Part shown: piece after piece, positions 1 through 5,896 of the stretch
How positions within the stretch are numbered: position 1 is the first letter of the stretch
Layout of the letters: the number at the start of each line of letters is the position of its first letter
Source: JBHELG01 sp046263195
GTDB taxonomy: Bacteria > Actinomycetota > Nitriliruptoria > Nitriliruptorales > JAHWKO01
DNA length: 9,585 nt
Assembly: GCA_046263195.1 (NCBI GenBank)
Contig: JBHELG010000030.1
Location: 1 to 9,585, forward strand
Direction of reading: 5' to 3'
Program-made: the position numbers and the translations under genes
The notes under the pieces: model-generated
Told to the model about the DNA's origin: nothing
Database searches by the model: none
What the model saw: the letters and a program-made list of their open reading frames with translations, nothing else

Positions 1-334
1 GGACGCCCGTCGACTGCGTCTACGTCGCGCTGCACCACGAGGGGCTGCTGCCCGCGCGGCCGTCGCTGGTGGTCTCGGGCATCAACCACGGGCTGAACCT
101 CGCCGGCGACGTGTTTTACAGTGGAACGGTGGCTGCAGCACGCGAGGCGGCTCTGCGCGGTTTTCGCGGGCTCGCGCTGTCGGCGGGTCCGGGCGTCGAC
201 ATGGCCGGGGCGGCCACCTGCGGCGTGCGACCGTCTGGCCCACCCTCGAGGTGGTGCTCGAAGAGACCCCTGCCCACCTGCACAAGAGGACCGATCCGGA
301 GACCGGCCTCGCGCTCATCGACCTGTCACGTTGA
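1..334 (+). pseudogene. surE: 5'/3'-nucleotidase SurE, C-terminal part, 5' end outside window, apparently frameshifted
   Basis: SurE is a metal-dependent nucleoside-5'(3')-monophosphate phosphatase. The window opens inside the gene, in the frame starting at base 3. Hallmarks are TPVDCVYVAL, then SLVVSGINHGLNLAGDV and FYSGTVAAAREAALRGF, matching the family's conserved substrate and metal-loop region (VSGIN.G.NL and YSGTVAAA). After about base 205 that frame turns into Arg/Ser/Pro-rich text unlike SurE. Frame 2 over about 200-334 instead has strong G/C third positions and reads like the expected helix (ATVWPTLEVVLEE), ending at a TGA at 332-334. This fits a one-base loss near 205-220. The usual later SurE blocks (LNVNVP, RTDPRG..YWIGG) are not convincingly present; only KRTDPE is reminiscent. 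It may be a genuine pseudogene or a sequencing error. The SurE identity is firm; the end and the cause of the break are not. Confidence 0.75.
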
Positions 335-485
335 TGCCGTCTCCCCGGACCAGCCGCCTGAGCGAACGGCGGTCGCTGCCGCCCTGGCGTGGTACCGTGC
401 GGCGACCGCCGAGCGCGGTCGGCACAGCGGTGGTCGCAGCGATCGAAGGACGGCTGCAGACCCTCAAGTAGTGGAGGACCAGAGC

Positions 486-689
486 ATGCCAGAGGGAACG
501 GTCAAGTGGTTCAACGCGGAGAAGGGATTCGGGTTCATCCAGCCCGACGATGGAAGTGACGATCTGTTCGTCCATTTCTCCGCGATTCAGATGCCCGGCT
601 ACAAGACGCTCGCAGAGGGCCAGAAGGTCACCTTCGAGGTCACGCAGGGGCAGAAGGGTCTGCAGGCCAGCAACGTCATGCCGCGCTGA
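486..689 (+). CDS. Cold-shock domain protein (CspA family), 67 aa
   Basis: This is a small single-stranded nucleic-acid-binding beta-barrel protein, acting in the cytoplasm as an RNA chaperone. The start MPEGTVKWFNAEKGFGFI is the classic CSD opening. RNP1 (K13-G-F-G-F-I18) and RNP2 (L27-F-V-H-F31) are intact, and the length is standard for the family. The ATG has a GGAGG at 473-477, eight bases upstream, which fixes the start although the frame is open back through the surE fragment. A strong hairpin follows the stop. It is probably monocistronic; whether it is cold-inducible or constitutive cannot be told from the sequence. Confidence 0.96.
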   Translation: MPEGTVKWFNAEKGFGFIQPDDGSDDLFVHFSAIQMPGYKTLAEGQKVTFEVTQGQKGLQASNVMPR

Positions 690-707
690 CGGCGCCCACA
701 AACCACC

Positions 708-735
708 AACGCCCCCGGCTTCGGCCGGGGGCGTT
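708..735. terminator. Bidirectional terminator hairpin between the csp gene and the tRNA cluster
   Basis: A perfect 12-bp stem (AACGCCCCCGGC at 708-719 with GCCGGGGGCGTT at 724-735) is closed by a TTCG loop, forming the very stable C(UUCG)G tetraloop on the + transcript. It lies 18 bases after the cold-shock gene stop and 5 bases beyond the 3' end of tRNA-Phe on the minus strand, so it can end both convergent transcripts. No U tract follows on either strand, as is common for actinobacterial terminators. Confidence 0.88.
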
Positions 736-740
736 CCGCG

Positions 741-813
741 TGGTCAGGGGCAGAATCGAACTGCCGACACCGCGATTTTCAGTCGCGTGCTCTACCAACT
801 GAGCTACCTGACC
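741..813 (-). tRNA. tRNA-Phe (GAA)
   Basis: The minus strand folds into a complete 73-nt cloverleaf. The acceptor stem is GGTCAGG/CCTGACC with discriminator A, the D-stem is GCTC/GAGC, the anticodon stem is CGCGA/TCGCG around loop CTGAAAA (anticodon GAA), and the T-stem is GGCAG/CTGCC around TTCGATT. CCA is not encoded. It is the last gene of a Lys-Asp-Phe cluster, just before the shared terminator. Confidence 0.97.
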
Positions 814-863
814 GGGACGCGTCCCGCCTCGCCTGACCCTCGGGAGACAAGACAGTCCGCGGG

Positions 864-938
864 CGGAGCTGACGGGATTTGAACCCGCGACCTTCACCTT
901 GACAGGGTGACGAGCACTCCTAGCTGCTCCACAGCTCC
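864..938 (-). tRNA. tRNA-Asp (GTC)
   Basis: The minus strand folds into a 75-nt cloverleaf. The acceptor stem is GGAGCTG/CAGCTCC with discriminator G as expected for Asp. The D-stem GAGC/GCTC has a ten-base loop. The anticodon stem TCACC/GGTGA encloses CTGTCAA (anticodon GTC), and the T-arm is GCGGG-TTCAAAT-CCCGT. CCA is not encoded. It is the middle gene of the cluster. Confidence 0.97.
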
Positions 939-950
939 AGCATCCCTCGG

Positions 951-1023
951 TGGGCCGCGCAGGACTCGAACCTGCAACCTGCGGATTAAAAGTCCGTTGC
1001 TCTGCCATTTGAGCTAGCGGCCC
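951..1023 (-). tRNA. tRNA-Lys (TTT)
   Basis: The minus strand folds into a 73-nt cloverleaf. The acceptor stem is GGGCCGC/GCGGCCC with discriminator A, the D-stem is GCTC/GAGC, the anticodon stem around loop CTTTTAA gives anticodon TTT, and the T-arm is GCAGG-TTCGAGT-CCTGC. CCA is not encoded. It is the first gene of the cluster, with a promoter-like sequence about 30 bases upstream. Confidence 0.97.
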
Positions 1024-1052
1024 GAGTGGCGCCCACCGCGAAACGCGCTGGG

Positions 1053-1082
1053 ATGCTACCCAGGGCGAGGTGTCCACGCCAA
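1053..1082 (-). promoter_or_regulatory. Putative promoter of the tRNA-Lys-Asp-Phe cluster
   Basis: On the minus strand, a -35-like TTGGCG (1077-1082) and a -10 TAGCAT (1053-1058) are separated by 18 bases. Transcription would begin near 1046, about 22 bases before tRNA-Lys. The element sits inside the longest possible mshD reading frame, which argues that mshD starts further downstream. Confidence 0.5.
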
Positions 1083-1124
1083 CCGACTCGTAACCTGTCG
1101 CGTGCACGAAGCGGAGGCCGTCGC

Positions 1125-2084
1125 TTGCGCACACCAGAGGGCGAGAAGCTGGTCGCGACCCGTGGCGCGGTACACGTGCATCTTCTCGCTGGCTCCCATG
1201 GGGTAGACGAGGCTCTGGCGCTCCTCGACGAAGCTGAGTCGCGGGTCGAAGCTCCACTGGTTGACGAAGCGGAACGCAAACGCCTGCACGCGCTCGCTAC
1301 GGGGGGGCAGGAGCCCGGGTCCCACTGGCATCCGCTCCTCGCCCGACGCGACGAGGTGACCGTGGGGTACGCGGGCGTCGTGCTCCCGGCCCGCCAGGGT
1401 GAGCCGGCCAACTGCGACCTCGCGGTTGACCGTTCCCGTGAAGGGGGGCGTGATGCCGTCTCCGCTCTGTTCGACGCGATCCGGGAGCTCGCCGGGCGCC
1501 AATCGGCCGGCAGTCTGATCGTCTGGATCCGTCATGGCACAGACGAGGACGCCGCATCCGCTCGCGCGGCTGGATTCGGGGTGCGACGCCGACTCCTGGT
1601 GCTCGGCCGGCGTCTCGATCACACGCCACCGGAGGCCGTGCTGCCGACGGGTGTGAGGGTGCGGCCGTATCGTCCTGAGGTCGATGACGACGCTGTGGTC
1701 GGGGTGTTGAGGGCGGCCTTCGAAGGCGATGCTGACCCGGACTGGGACCACTCGCGTCTGGCGCAGCGGCGGTCGTTCGCGTGGTTCGATCCGGTGGATC
1801 TACTGCTCGCCGAGGATGCCCAGGGCAACATCCCCGCTCTGCACTGGACGAAGCGGCGAGGCGGCGGAGTCGGGGAGGTCTACGTGCTGGCGGTGACTCC
1901 AGCCGCACAGGGCGTCGGACTGGGACGAGGACTGCTACGAGCGGGGCTGCGTCACCTCCGAGACCGAGGGTGTCGCGACGTGCTTCTCTGGGTCGACGAG
2001 GACAACCTCGCGGCCATACAGCTCTACCGCTCAGAGGGCTTCTCGACCCGATGGGTTGACGTCGCCTTCGGTGCCGAACTGTAG
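1125..2084 (+). CDS. mshD: Mycothiol synthase (acetyl-CoA:Cys-GlcN-Ins acetyltransferase), tandem GNAT protein
   Basis: MshD acetylates Cys-GlcN-Ins, the last step of mycothiol biosynthesis, in the cytoplasm. The protein (319 aa from this start) has two GNAT halves. The C-terminal half carries MshD-type blocks: SFAWFDPVDLLLAED, HWTK, GEVYVLAVTPAAQ, the acetyl-CoA loop Q262-G-V-G-L-G267, LRHLRDRGCRDVLLWVDEDN and LYRSEGF. The N-terminal half is more degenerate, as is usual for MshD. The frame is open to an ATG at 1026, but that start overlaps the tRNA promoter. I prefer the TTG at 1125, which has GGAGG at 1113-1117 seven bases upstream, and a -10-like TAACCT at 1091-1096. The gene converges on glnR with a 22-bp gap, an arrangement also found in mycobacteria. 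The start is less certain than the function. Confidence 0.9.
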   Translation: MRTPEGEKLVATRGAVHVHLLAGSHGVDEALALLDEAESRVEAPLVDEAERKRLHALATGGQEPGSHWHPLLARRDEVTVGYAGVVLPARQGEPANCDLAVDRSREGGRDAVSALFDAIRELAGRQSAGSLIVWIRHGTDEDAASARAAGFGVRRRLLVLGRRLDHTPPEAVLPTGVRVRPYRPEVDDDAVVGVLRAAFEGDADPDWDHSRLAQRRSFAWFDPVDLLLAEDAQGNIPALHWTKRRGGGVGEVYVLAVTPAAQGVGLGRGLLRAGLRHLRDRGCRDVLLWVDEDNLAAIQLYRSEGFSTRWVDVAFGAEL

Positions 2085-2106
2085 ATACCGTGGGGTCAGT
2101 GGGTGC

Positions 2107-2778
2107 TCACGCGCGCTCGTGGGGCGGAACGAGCTTGTAGCCGACGCCACGGACTGTCCCGATCATCGACTCGTACTCCGGTCCGAGCTTGGCTCGCAGA
2201 CGGCGCACGTGAACGTCAACCGTTCGGGTGCCACCGAAGTAGTCGTAGCCCCAGACCTCCTGGAGCAGCATCTCGCGGGTGAAGACACGGCCGGGGCTCG
2301 CAACGAGGGTCTTGAGCAGCTCGAACTCCTTGTAGGTGAGGTCGAGCGGTTGACCGCGAAGCCGCACCTGGTAGCTGTCCTCGTCGACGATGAGGTCACC
2401 GACGGAGGCTGTTCGCTCCGAACCCACTACCGCCGCTCGATCCCGTACCAGCCTCAGTCGCGTTTCCACTTCACCGGGTGAGGCTTGAGGGAGTAGCCAG
2501 TCGTCGAAGCCCCAGCTGACCTTGAGCGCCGCGAGACCTCCTTCCCCGATGACCACGAGCACGGGTCGACGCACCGCGTTCACCGCCGCCGCTCGACAGG
2601 CCCCAGCGGCCTCGCGCAGGTCGCCGGTGGCGTCCACGACGACCAGATCACAGTCGCCGATACCGCTCAGCGCCGAGCCATCGAGGGGGGCGTCCTGCAT
2701 TGTGTGATCGAGGTACTCGAGTGCAGGGAGCAGCGTCTTGCCTCCCCCAGGGCGGTCAGTGAGCACCAGCACGTGCAC
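2107..2778 (-). CDS. glnR: GlnR-type orphan response regulator (OmpR family, nitrogen regulator)
   Basis: GlnR controls nitrogen assimilation genes in actinobacteria by binding DNA as a dimer. The 223-aa protein has an atypical receiver (residues 1-115), with the Asp equivalent to GlnR D50 at D49 (LVVVDATGDL). The GlnR-characteristic segment GEGGLAALKVSWGFDDWLLP is present. A full OmpR winged helix follows (about 125-220) with DLTYKEFELLKTL, GRVFTREMLLQEVWGYDYF and TRTVDVHVRRLRAKLG. No sensor kinase lies nearby, consistent with an orphan regulator. It starts with GTG; AAGGAG (2787-2792 on +) lies eight bases upstream. It diverges from the hydrolase and converges on mshD. The GlnR assignment rests on these motifs and on synteny; a different OmpR-type regulator is much less likely. 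Confidence 0.92.
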   Translation of the reverse strand: MHVLVLTDRPGGGKTLLPALEYLDHTMQDAPLDGSALSGIGDCDLVVVDATGDLREAAGACRAAAVNAVRRPVLVVIGEGGLAALKVSWGFDDWLLPQASPGEVETRLRLVRDRAAVVGSERTASVGDLIVDEDSYQVRLRGQPLDLTYKEFELLKTLVASPGRVFTREMLLQEVWGYDYFGGTRTVDVHVRRLRAKLGPEYESMIGTVRGVGYKLVPPHERA

Positions 2779-2806
2779 GGAGCGGTCTCCTTCTGCAGAG
2801 TCTGGC

Positions 2807-2836
2807 AGGCTACTGGCCGTGCAGAATGCCGGACAA
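2807..2836 (-). promoter_or_regulatory. Putative glnR promoter
   Basis: On the minus strand, TTGTCC (2831-2836) and TAGCCT (2807-2812) are separated by 18 bases, placing the start near 2800 with a leader of about 22 bases carrying the AAGGAG site. If the hydrolase begins at GTG 2819, the -35 box lies inside its first codons, so the divergent genes would share overlapping control DNA. Confidence 0.45.
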
Positions 2837-3706
2837 CGACGGCTCGCGCTCGCCGGGTACGAACGCCGGGGCTCGATCCGACGCCTGCTCGAGGTCAGAG
2901 GTGCCGTGGGAGGTCATCGCGCCCCCCACCACGAGATCGACCTCACCGCCGCTGATGGCACGAGAGTGCGGGCTTCGTGGCTGCCAGGGCCGGGGCCTGA
3001 GGCACCAGCCGTCGTCATCGCCCACGGTTTCGCCGCTCACCGTCGCAAACCCTCCTACGCGCTGCTCGCAGACTGCCTGAGCGGCTTCGCCCACGTCCTC
3101 AGTCTGGACCTACGCGGTCACGGAGGCTCGGATGGGCGCTGCACCTTCGGGGATCGCGAAGCCCTCGATGTCGCCGCTGGCGTCTCATGGCTGCGGGCGG
3201 CTGGGCAGCGCCGGATCGTGACGATCGGGGTTTCCATGGGAGCGGCCTCGGTGCTTCATGCGCTGGCAGAGGGAGTAACGGTCGACGCCACCGTCACCGT
3301 TTCCGCTCAGGCGGAACTCGGCTCGACCGAGACACCTCCACTCCGCCGCCTCAACCGCATTTGGCGTTCCGACTGGCGCCGCCTCGGCATGAGGGTCGTC
3401 ACAGGGGTGCGCGTCGTCCCGCCCGCCGAATGGTCGCCCTACCCTCACCCCCGCGACCTCGCCGGCAAGATCGAGGTGCCCTGGCTCATCGTCCACGGGC
3501 GTGACGACCACTTCTTCCCCTCGGGGCACGCCGAGACTCTCCACGACCGTGCCGCTGGCGCCGCCACCCTGTGGCTCGAGCACCGGTTCGGACACGCTGA
3601 GGAGGGGTTGACGCCCGCCTTCTCCATCGCGCTCGGCAATGCCATCCGGCAGGCCCTCACAAGTGGGCGCTTTCCTGAACGGGAGCGGCTGAGGTCCATG
3701 CCATGA
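2819..3706 (+). CDS. Alpha/beta-fold hydrolase (serine hydrolase)
   Basis: This is a cytoplasmic alpha/beta hydrolase of unknown substrate. The order is canonical: oxyanion-hole segment AVVIAHGFAAHRRK, LDLRGHGGSDG, nucleophile elbow G-V-S139-M-G, acid in VHGRDDHFFP (D230), and H259 in RFGHAEEG. The triad is complete, at usual spacing for a 295-residue family member. There is no signal peptide or membrane segment. I chose GTG 2819 because the longer frame overlaps glnR; the conserved core starts only at HHEIDLTAADG, so GTG 2906 is an alternative. Its stop overlaps the next start (ATGA), so it is translationally coupled to the MoaD-like gene. What links the two proteins is unknown. Confidence 0.85.
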   Translation: MQNAGQRRLALAGYERRGSIRRLLEVRGAVGGHRAPHHEIDLTAADGTRVRASWLPGPGPEAPAVVIAHGFAAHRRKPSYALLADCLSGFAHVLSLDLRGHGGSDGRCTFGDREALDVAAGVSWLRAAGQRRIVTIGVSMGAASVLHALAEGVTVDATVTVSAQAELGSTETPPLRRLNRIWRSDWRRLGMRVVTGVRVVPPAEWSPYPHPRDLAGKIEVPWLIVHGRDDHFFPSGHAETLHDRAAGAATLWLEHRFGHAEEGLTPAFSIALGNAIRQALTSGRFPERERLRSMP

Positions 3707-3957
3707 CGGTGCGGGTCCGCCTCTTCGCTTCCCTGCGCGATGCGGCCAGCACTTCCGAAACCACTGTCGAAGCCGACCGCCTCTCCGACCTACTCGACCT
3801 CCTGCGTGCCCGCTACGGCGAGCCCTTCGCTTCACGCCTGGCCCACGCATCGGTGCTGGTACGTGGAGAACCCGTGCCGCACGACAAGGAGATGTCGCTG
3901 GCCGACGGGGAGGAAGTCGTGCTTCTGCCGCCCTTCTCGGGGGGTGCGGAAGGGTGA
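3703..3957 (+). CDS. MoaD/ThiS-family sulfur-carrier-like protein
   Basis: This is an 84-residue beta-grasp (ubiquitin-like) protein. It opens with MTVRVRLFASLRDAA, has the middle helix LSDLLDLLRARYG, and ends with LADGEEVVLLPPFSGGAEG, all typical of MoaD. In working sulfur carriers (MoaD, ThiS, CysO) the C-terminal Gly-Gly is adenylated and thiocarboxylated. Here Gly80-Gly81 is followed by Ala-Glu-Gly, so the tail would have to be trimmed or the protein does not carry sulfur. The start overlaps the hydrolase stop by four bases. No MoaE, MoeB, Mec or cysteine synthase partner is in the window, so the pathway (molybdopterin, thiamine or cysteine) cannot be assigned. Confidence 0.82.
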   Translation: MTVRVRLFASLRDAASTSETTVEADRLSDLLDLLRARYGEPFASRLAHASVLVRGEPVPHDKEMSLADGEEVVLLPPFSGGAEG

Positions 3958-3988
3958 AGCGCTCGCGATCAAAGCGGCACGGAAGCCC

Positions 3989-4052
3989 TTTACACTGTTT
4001 TGATCAGACCAAACCCGCTGACGCAGAAGAAGTTGTGCGACCATAGTGTAAA
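3989..4052. repeat. 8-bp inverted repeat TTTACACT...AGTGTAAA, candidate operator
   Basis: TTTACACT (3989-3996) and AGTGTAAA (4045-4052) are exact reverse complements separated by 48 bases, in the A/T-rich part of the leader. The spacing suits two operator half-sites bound by a dimer or DNA loop, perhaps by the adjacent winged-helix regulator. As I recall, mycobacterial SufR sites also contain an ACACT half-site, but the second half is not matched here. Confidence 0.45.
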
Positions 4053-4077
4053 TAATGAGGCTCGGAGGACTGGCATC

Positions 4078-4114
4078 GCGGCAGACTCCCGGAAGCTTGC
4101 AGGGGGAGTGCCGC
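4078..4114 (+). other. Leader RNA hairpin with a competing pairing partner
   Basis: GCGGCA (4078-4083) pairs with TGCCGC (4109-4114), and CTCCC (4086-4090) with GGGAG (4104-4108), with a GA bulge on the left arm and a 13-base loop. The same left arm can instead pair as GGCAGAC (4080-4086) with GTCTGCC (4119-4125). The two folds exclude each other, which is a switch-like property, but this is a hand fold only. Confidence 0.4.
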
Positions 4115-4138
4115 CGCGGTCTGCCCTGAGGTCCAGTG

Positions 4139-4151
4139 CGGCGCTTCGCCG
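4139..4151 (+). other. Small leader hairpin CGGCG-CTT-CGCCG
   Basis: A five-base-pair G/C stem (4139-4143 with 4147-4151) has a three-base loop. It is weak evidence by itself in G/C-rich DNA, but lies between two larger hairpins of the same leader. Confidence 0.3.
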
Positions 4152-4168
4152 GAGCGACGCGAGAGGAG

Positions 4169-4189
4169 CCGTCCTGGTTTCCTGGACGG
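4169..4189 (+). other. Leader hairpin CCGTCC...GGACGG
   Basis: An exact six-base-pair stem (4169-4174 with 4184-4189) has a nine-base loop and ends 21 bases before the only strong ribosome-binding sequence. No T run follows, so it is not an obvious terminator. Confidence 0.35.
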
Positions 4190-4238
4190 TGACGGCGCTG
4201 TTTCCTGAGTGGGAGGCCCGAACCTGTTGACGCATGTC

Positions 4239-5189
4239 ATGGACCACGATGAGGGGGGCGGAACACCCTCCGTCTCGGTCGCGCGTGCGCTTGGGGTGCC
4301 GACCCGGGCCGGTATTTACCGGCGGCTGCGTACCGAGGGTCGGCCGGTCACCGCCCGGGAGGCGGCCCACATGTTCGGGCTCCACCCCAACGTCGCCCGC
4401 ACACACCTCGACACCCTCGCCGAAGCGGGCTTGGTGGTCACGGGGAGACGCAAGCATCCGGGTGGGGGGCGCCCTGCGAAGGTGTACGTGGCCCGTGAGC
4501 AGGCCGGGAGCTCGCGCCAACCGGCCGTCCCCGCCGGCAGTGAGCTGGCCGTAGGCATCCTCGTCCAGCTGGCCCGGGACCTTCAGGACGGAGAGGAGCG
4601 GGTCGAGGGACTGGCGGAAGAGCATGGCCGCCGGCTGGTTGGGGCCGCCGCCGGCCGGGCGGATCAGCGTGACTTCGCAGCGGCTGCGGTCGTCGCCATC
4701 GAGGCGCTACGCAGCACCTTCCCGGAGGTGCGTATCAGCGACAACTCCGAGAGTGCAGTCAAAGTCGAAGGACTCGAGGTGGGCCTGCGCCTGGTCGGTG
4801 AGGCTGACGGGGCGGTGGGAGACGCGCTTGCCCGGGGCTTGCTGCGGGGCGCGCTCGAGGCGGCGGGTGCACCGGCAAAGGTCGTATCGCGGGAAGGTCA
4901 GGTACGCGCCGTGCTCGACAAGGCAGGCGTGGCCGAGGCACCGGTTCCGGTGGCAACCGTGGACGCGCGTGGACGTACCTACCAGGCGGGTGTCGTCGCC
5001 ACCATGCGCGCGATCATGTCCATCCGGCCGGGCGAGCATCTCGAGGTCTTGACCGACATGCAGGGTGCTCCGGCCGCGTTCGCTCGTTGGGCCGACCGGG
5101 CCGGTCATCAGGTCGTCGATGTAGCGCGCATCCGCGACCTCACCGGACACAAGGCAGTGCGACTGCTCGTTCGGAGGGCAGAGACGTGA
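4239..5189 (+). CDS. Winged-helix transcriptional regulator with cysteine-free SufR-like middle and TusA-like C-terminal domains
   Basis: A probable DNA-binding regulator of 316 residues. Residues about 8-85 are a winged helix of the SufR/COG2345 type (GIYRRLRTEGRPVTAREAAH, LHPNVARTHLDTLAEAGLV, then GGGRPAKVYV as wing). Residues about 100-230 follow the layout of the SufR sensor region, including a block like VGDALARGLLRGALEAAG, but with none of its iron-sulfur cysteines. Residues about 240-316 resemble TusA/SirA (D242-ARG, then RPGEHLEVLTD, then RWADRAGHQVVDV); the catalytic Cys-Pro position reads Tyr248-Gln249. The whole protein has no cysteine. ATG 4239 lacks a close ribosome site; TTG 4227, ten bases after GGGAGG, is a good alternative. 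Its stop overlaps the next start (GTGA). The regulator assignment is good; the TusA relation is by motif only. Confidence 0.72.
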   Translation: MDHDEGGGTPSVSVARALGVPTRAGIYRRLRTEGRPVTAREAAHMFGLHPNVARTHLDTLAEAGLVVTGRRKHPGGGRPAKVYVAREQAGSSRQPAVPAGSELAVGILVQLARDLQDGEERVEGLAEEHGRRLVGAAAGRADQRDFAAAAVVAIEALRSTFPEVRISDNSESAVKVEGLEVGLRLVGEADGAVGDALARGLLRGALEAAGAPAKVVSREGQVRAVLDKAGVAEAPVPVATVDARGRTYQAGVVATMRAIMSIRPGEHLEVLTDMQGAPAAFARWADRAGHQVVDVARIRDLTGHKAVRLLVRRAET

Positions 5190-5509
5190 GGATCCTTCTG
5201 CTGACCGCCCGTGACCCGCTCCAAGCTGCAGACGTCGCCCATCCGGCCCGCCTTGCACGCCAACTCGCTGCCACCGGCGAGGAGATCGTCCTCGTGCTGC
5301 TCGAGGATGCGGTCACCCTCGCTCGCGCTGGCCATGCTTGGAGTGACGCCATCACCGCGGCGCAGGAGGCGGGGGTGCGCGTCGTCGCGGAAGAGGAGGC
5401 GTTGGCTCGACGAGCAGTCCACCGGCTGCTCGAGGGCGTCAAACCGGTGGCCTTGGGGGAGGTTGTCGCCACAATGTTCGACTGGTCGCAACGGCAGGCG
5501 TGGCTATGA
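5186..5509 (+). CDS. DsrE-family protein (first of three), cysteine-free
   Basis: A 107-residue small alpha/beta protein with the DsrE/TusBCD fold pattern. Strand one is MRILLLTARDP, followed by helix HPARLARQLAATG, strand EEIVLVLLEDAV, helix ITAAQEAG, strand VRVVAEEEAL and the closing EGVKPVALGEVVATMFDW. In true sulfur-relay members a cysteine follows the third strand; here that region reads AEEEALARRAV, with no cysteine anywhere in the protein. GTG was chosen because GGAGG (5173-5177) is eight bases upstream and the start overlaps the regulator's TGA. It is coupled to the next gene by an ATGA overlap. Function is unknown; a hetero-oligomer with the next two products, as in TusBCD or DsrEFH, is plausible. 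Confidence 0.78.
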   Translation: MRILLLTARDPLQAADVAHPARLARQLAATGEEIVLVLLEDAVTLARAGHAWSDAITAAQEAGVRVVAEEEALARRAVHRLLEGVKPVALGEVVATMFDWSQRQAWL

Positions 5510-5862
5510 CGAGGCCCAGCGGAAAGACACTGGCCCTCGTACTGGGCACAGGGCCCGCTGACGGGGCCACCGTGGCGGCGCTCCGGCTCGCCGAGGAAGC
5601 CGTGACCCGCGGGCATCGGGTAGCTGTCTACGCCTACGGCGACGGGGTGCGAACCGGCGCCGAGGGATCGAGCGCCGCCCCCCATGTCGCGGCCCTCGTT
5701 CATCGGGGAGTCCACGGGGGGCTCGTCAGTTGGGTAGCCGACCGCGAGGACCTGGAGAACGCCCCCGCCACGCCGCAAGTGCCGGGTGTGGTATTCGGCG
5801 ATGGTGGCGATCTGTGGCGTTTCGTGCGTGACGCAGACGTCGTACTCGGCGTGAGCCGGTGA
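5506..5862 (+). CDS. DsrE/TusD-like protein (second of three), cysteine-free
   Basis: A 118-residue protein whose N-terminus (TLALVLGTGPADGATVAALR, helix, then HRVAVYAYGDGV) matches the first half of the DsrE/DsrF fold. The ending GGDLWRFVRDADVVLGVSR resembles the usual closing helix and strand. The central segment, where TusD/DsrE carry the acceptor cysteine, reads HRGVHGGLVSWVADRE and has none. ATG 5506 overlaps the preceding TGA by four bases; GTG 5500 in the same frame is possible but less likely. A gap of 34 bases follows, carrying the ribosome site of the third member. Confidence 0.74.
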   Translation: MTRPSGKTLALVLGTGPADGATVAALRLAEEAVTRGHRVAVYAYGDGVRTGAEGSSAAPHVAALVHRGVHGGLVSWVADREDLENAPATPQVPGVVFGDGGDLWRFVRDADVVLGVSR

Positions 5863-5896
5863 TGTCCACGCCAGTTGGGAACGGGAGGACACGACC

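Larger units (their letters stand above)
3958..4238 (+). promoter_or_regulatory. 281-bp gene-free leader upstream of the TusA-like regulator operon
   Basis: No convincing coding sequence is seen on either strand. The first 100 bases are unusually A/T-rich for the window and hold an inverted repeat and likely promoter DNA. The following 120 bases are G/C-rich and can fold into three hairpins, listed separately. GGGAGG at 4211-4216 is the only good ribosome-binding sequence before the regulator. The signature bases of the SAM, TPP, cobalamin and molybdenum-cofactor riboswitches that I know are not visible. Confidence 0.5.

Noticed and set aside
3..689. SurE-cold-shock fusion protein in one open frame
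   Set aside because: The segment between the two has no SurE-like sequence, its codon pattern shifts to another frame, and the cold-shock gene has its own well-placed ribosome site and ATG. The open frame is a by-product of high G/C.
315..701. Minus-strand ORF antisense to the cold-shock gene
   Set aside because: Shadow of a clearly real gene; no domain and no ribosome site.
1026..1124. MshD N-terminal extension from ATG 1026
   Set aside because: It overlaps a good tRNA promoter candidate, lacks a ribosome site, and encodes an Arg-rich segment unlike MshD proteins.
676..1257. Minus-strand 193-codon ORF across the tRNA cluster
   Set aside because: It reads through three complete tRNA genes and the terminator hairpin; peptide stretches like VAQLVEH and PLAQMAEQ are known mistranslations of tRNAs.
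4060..4238. Known riboswitch (SAM, TPP, cobalamin, molybdenum cofactor)
   Set aside because: None of the signature bases of these classes that I know are visible; only generic hairpins can be supported.
3990..4625. Minus-strand ORF over the leader and the regulator's 5' end
   Set aside because: Half of it is antisense to the well-supported winged-helix domain, and the product has no recognisable pattern.
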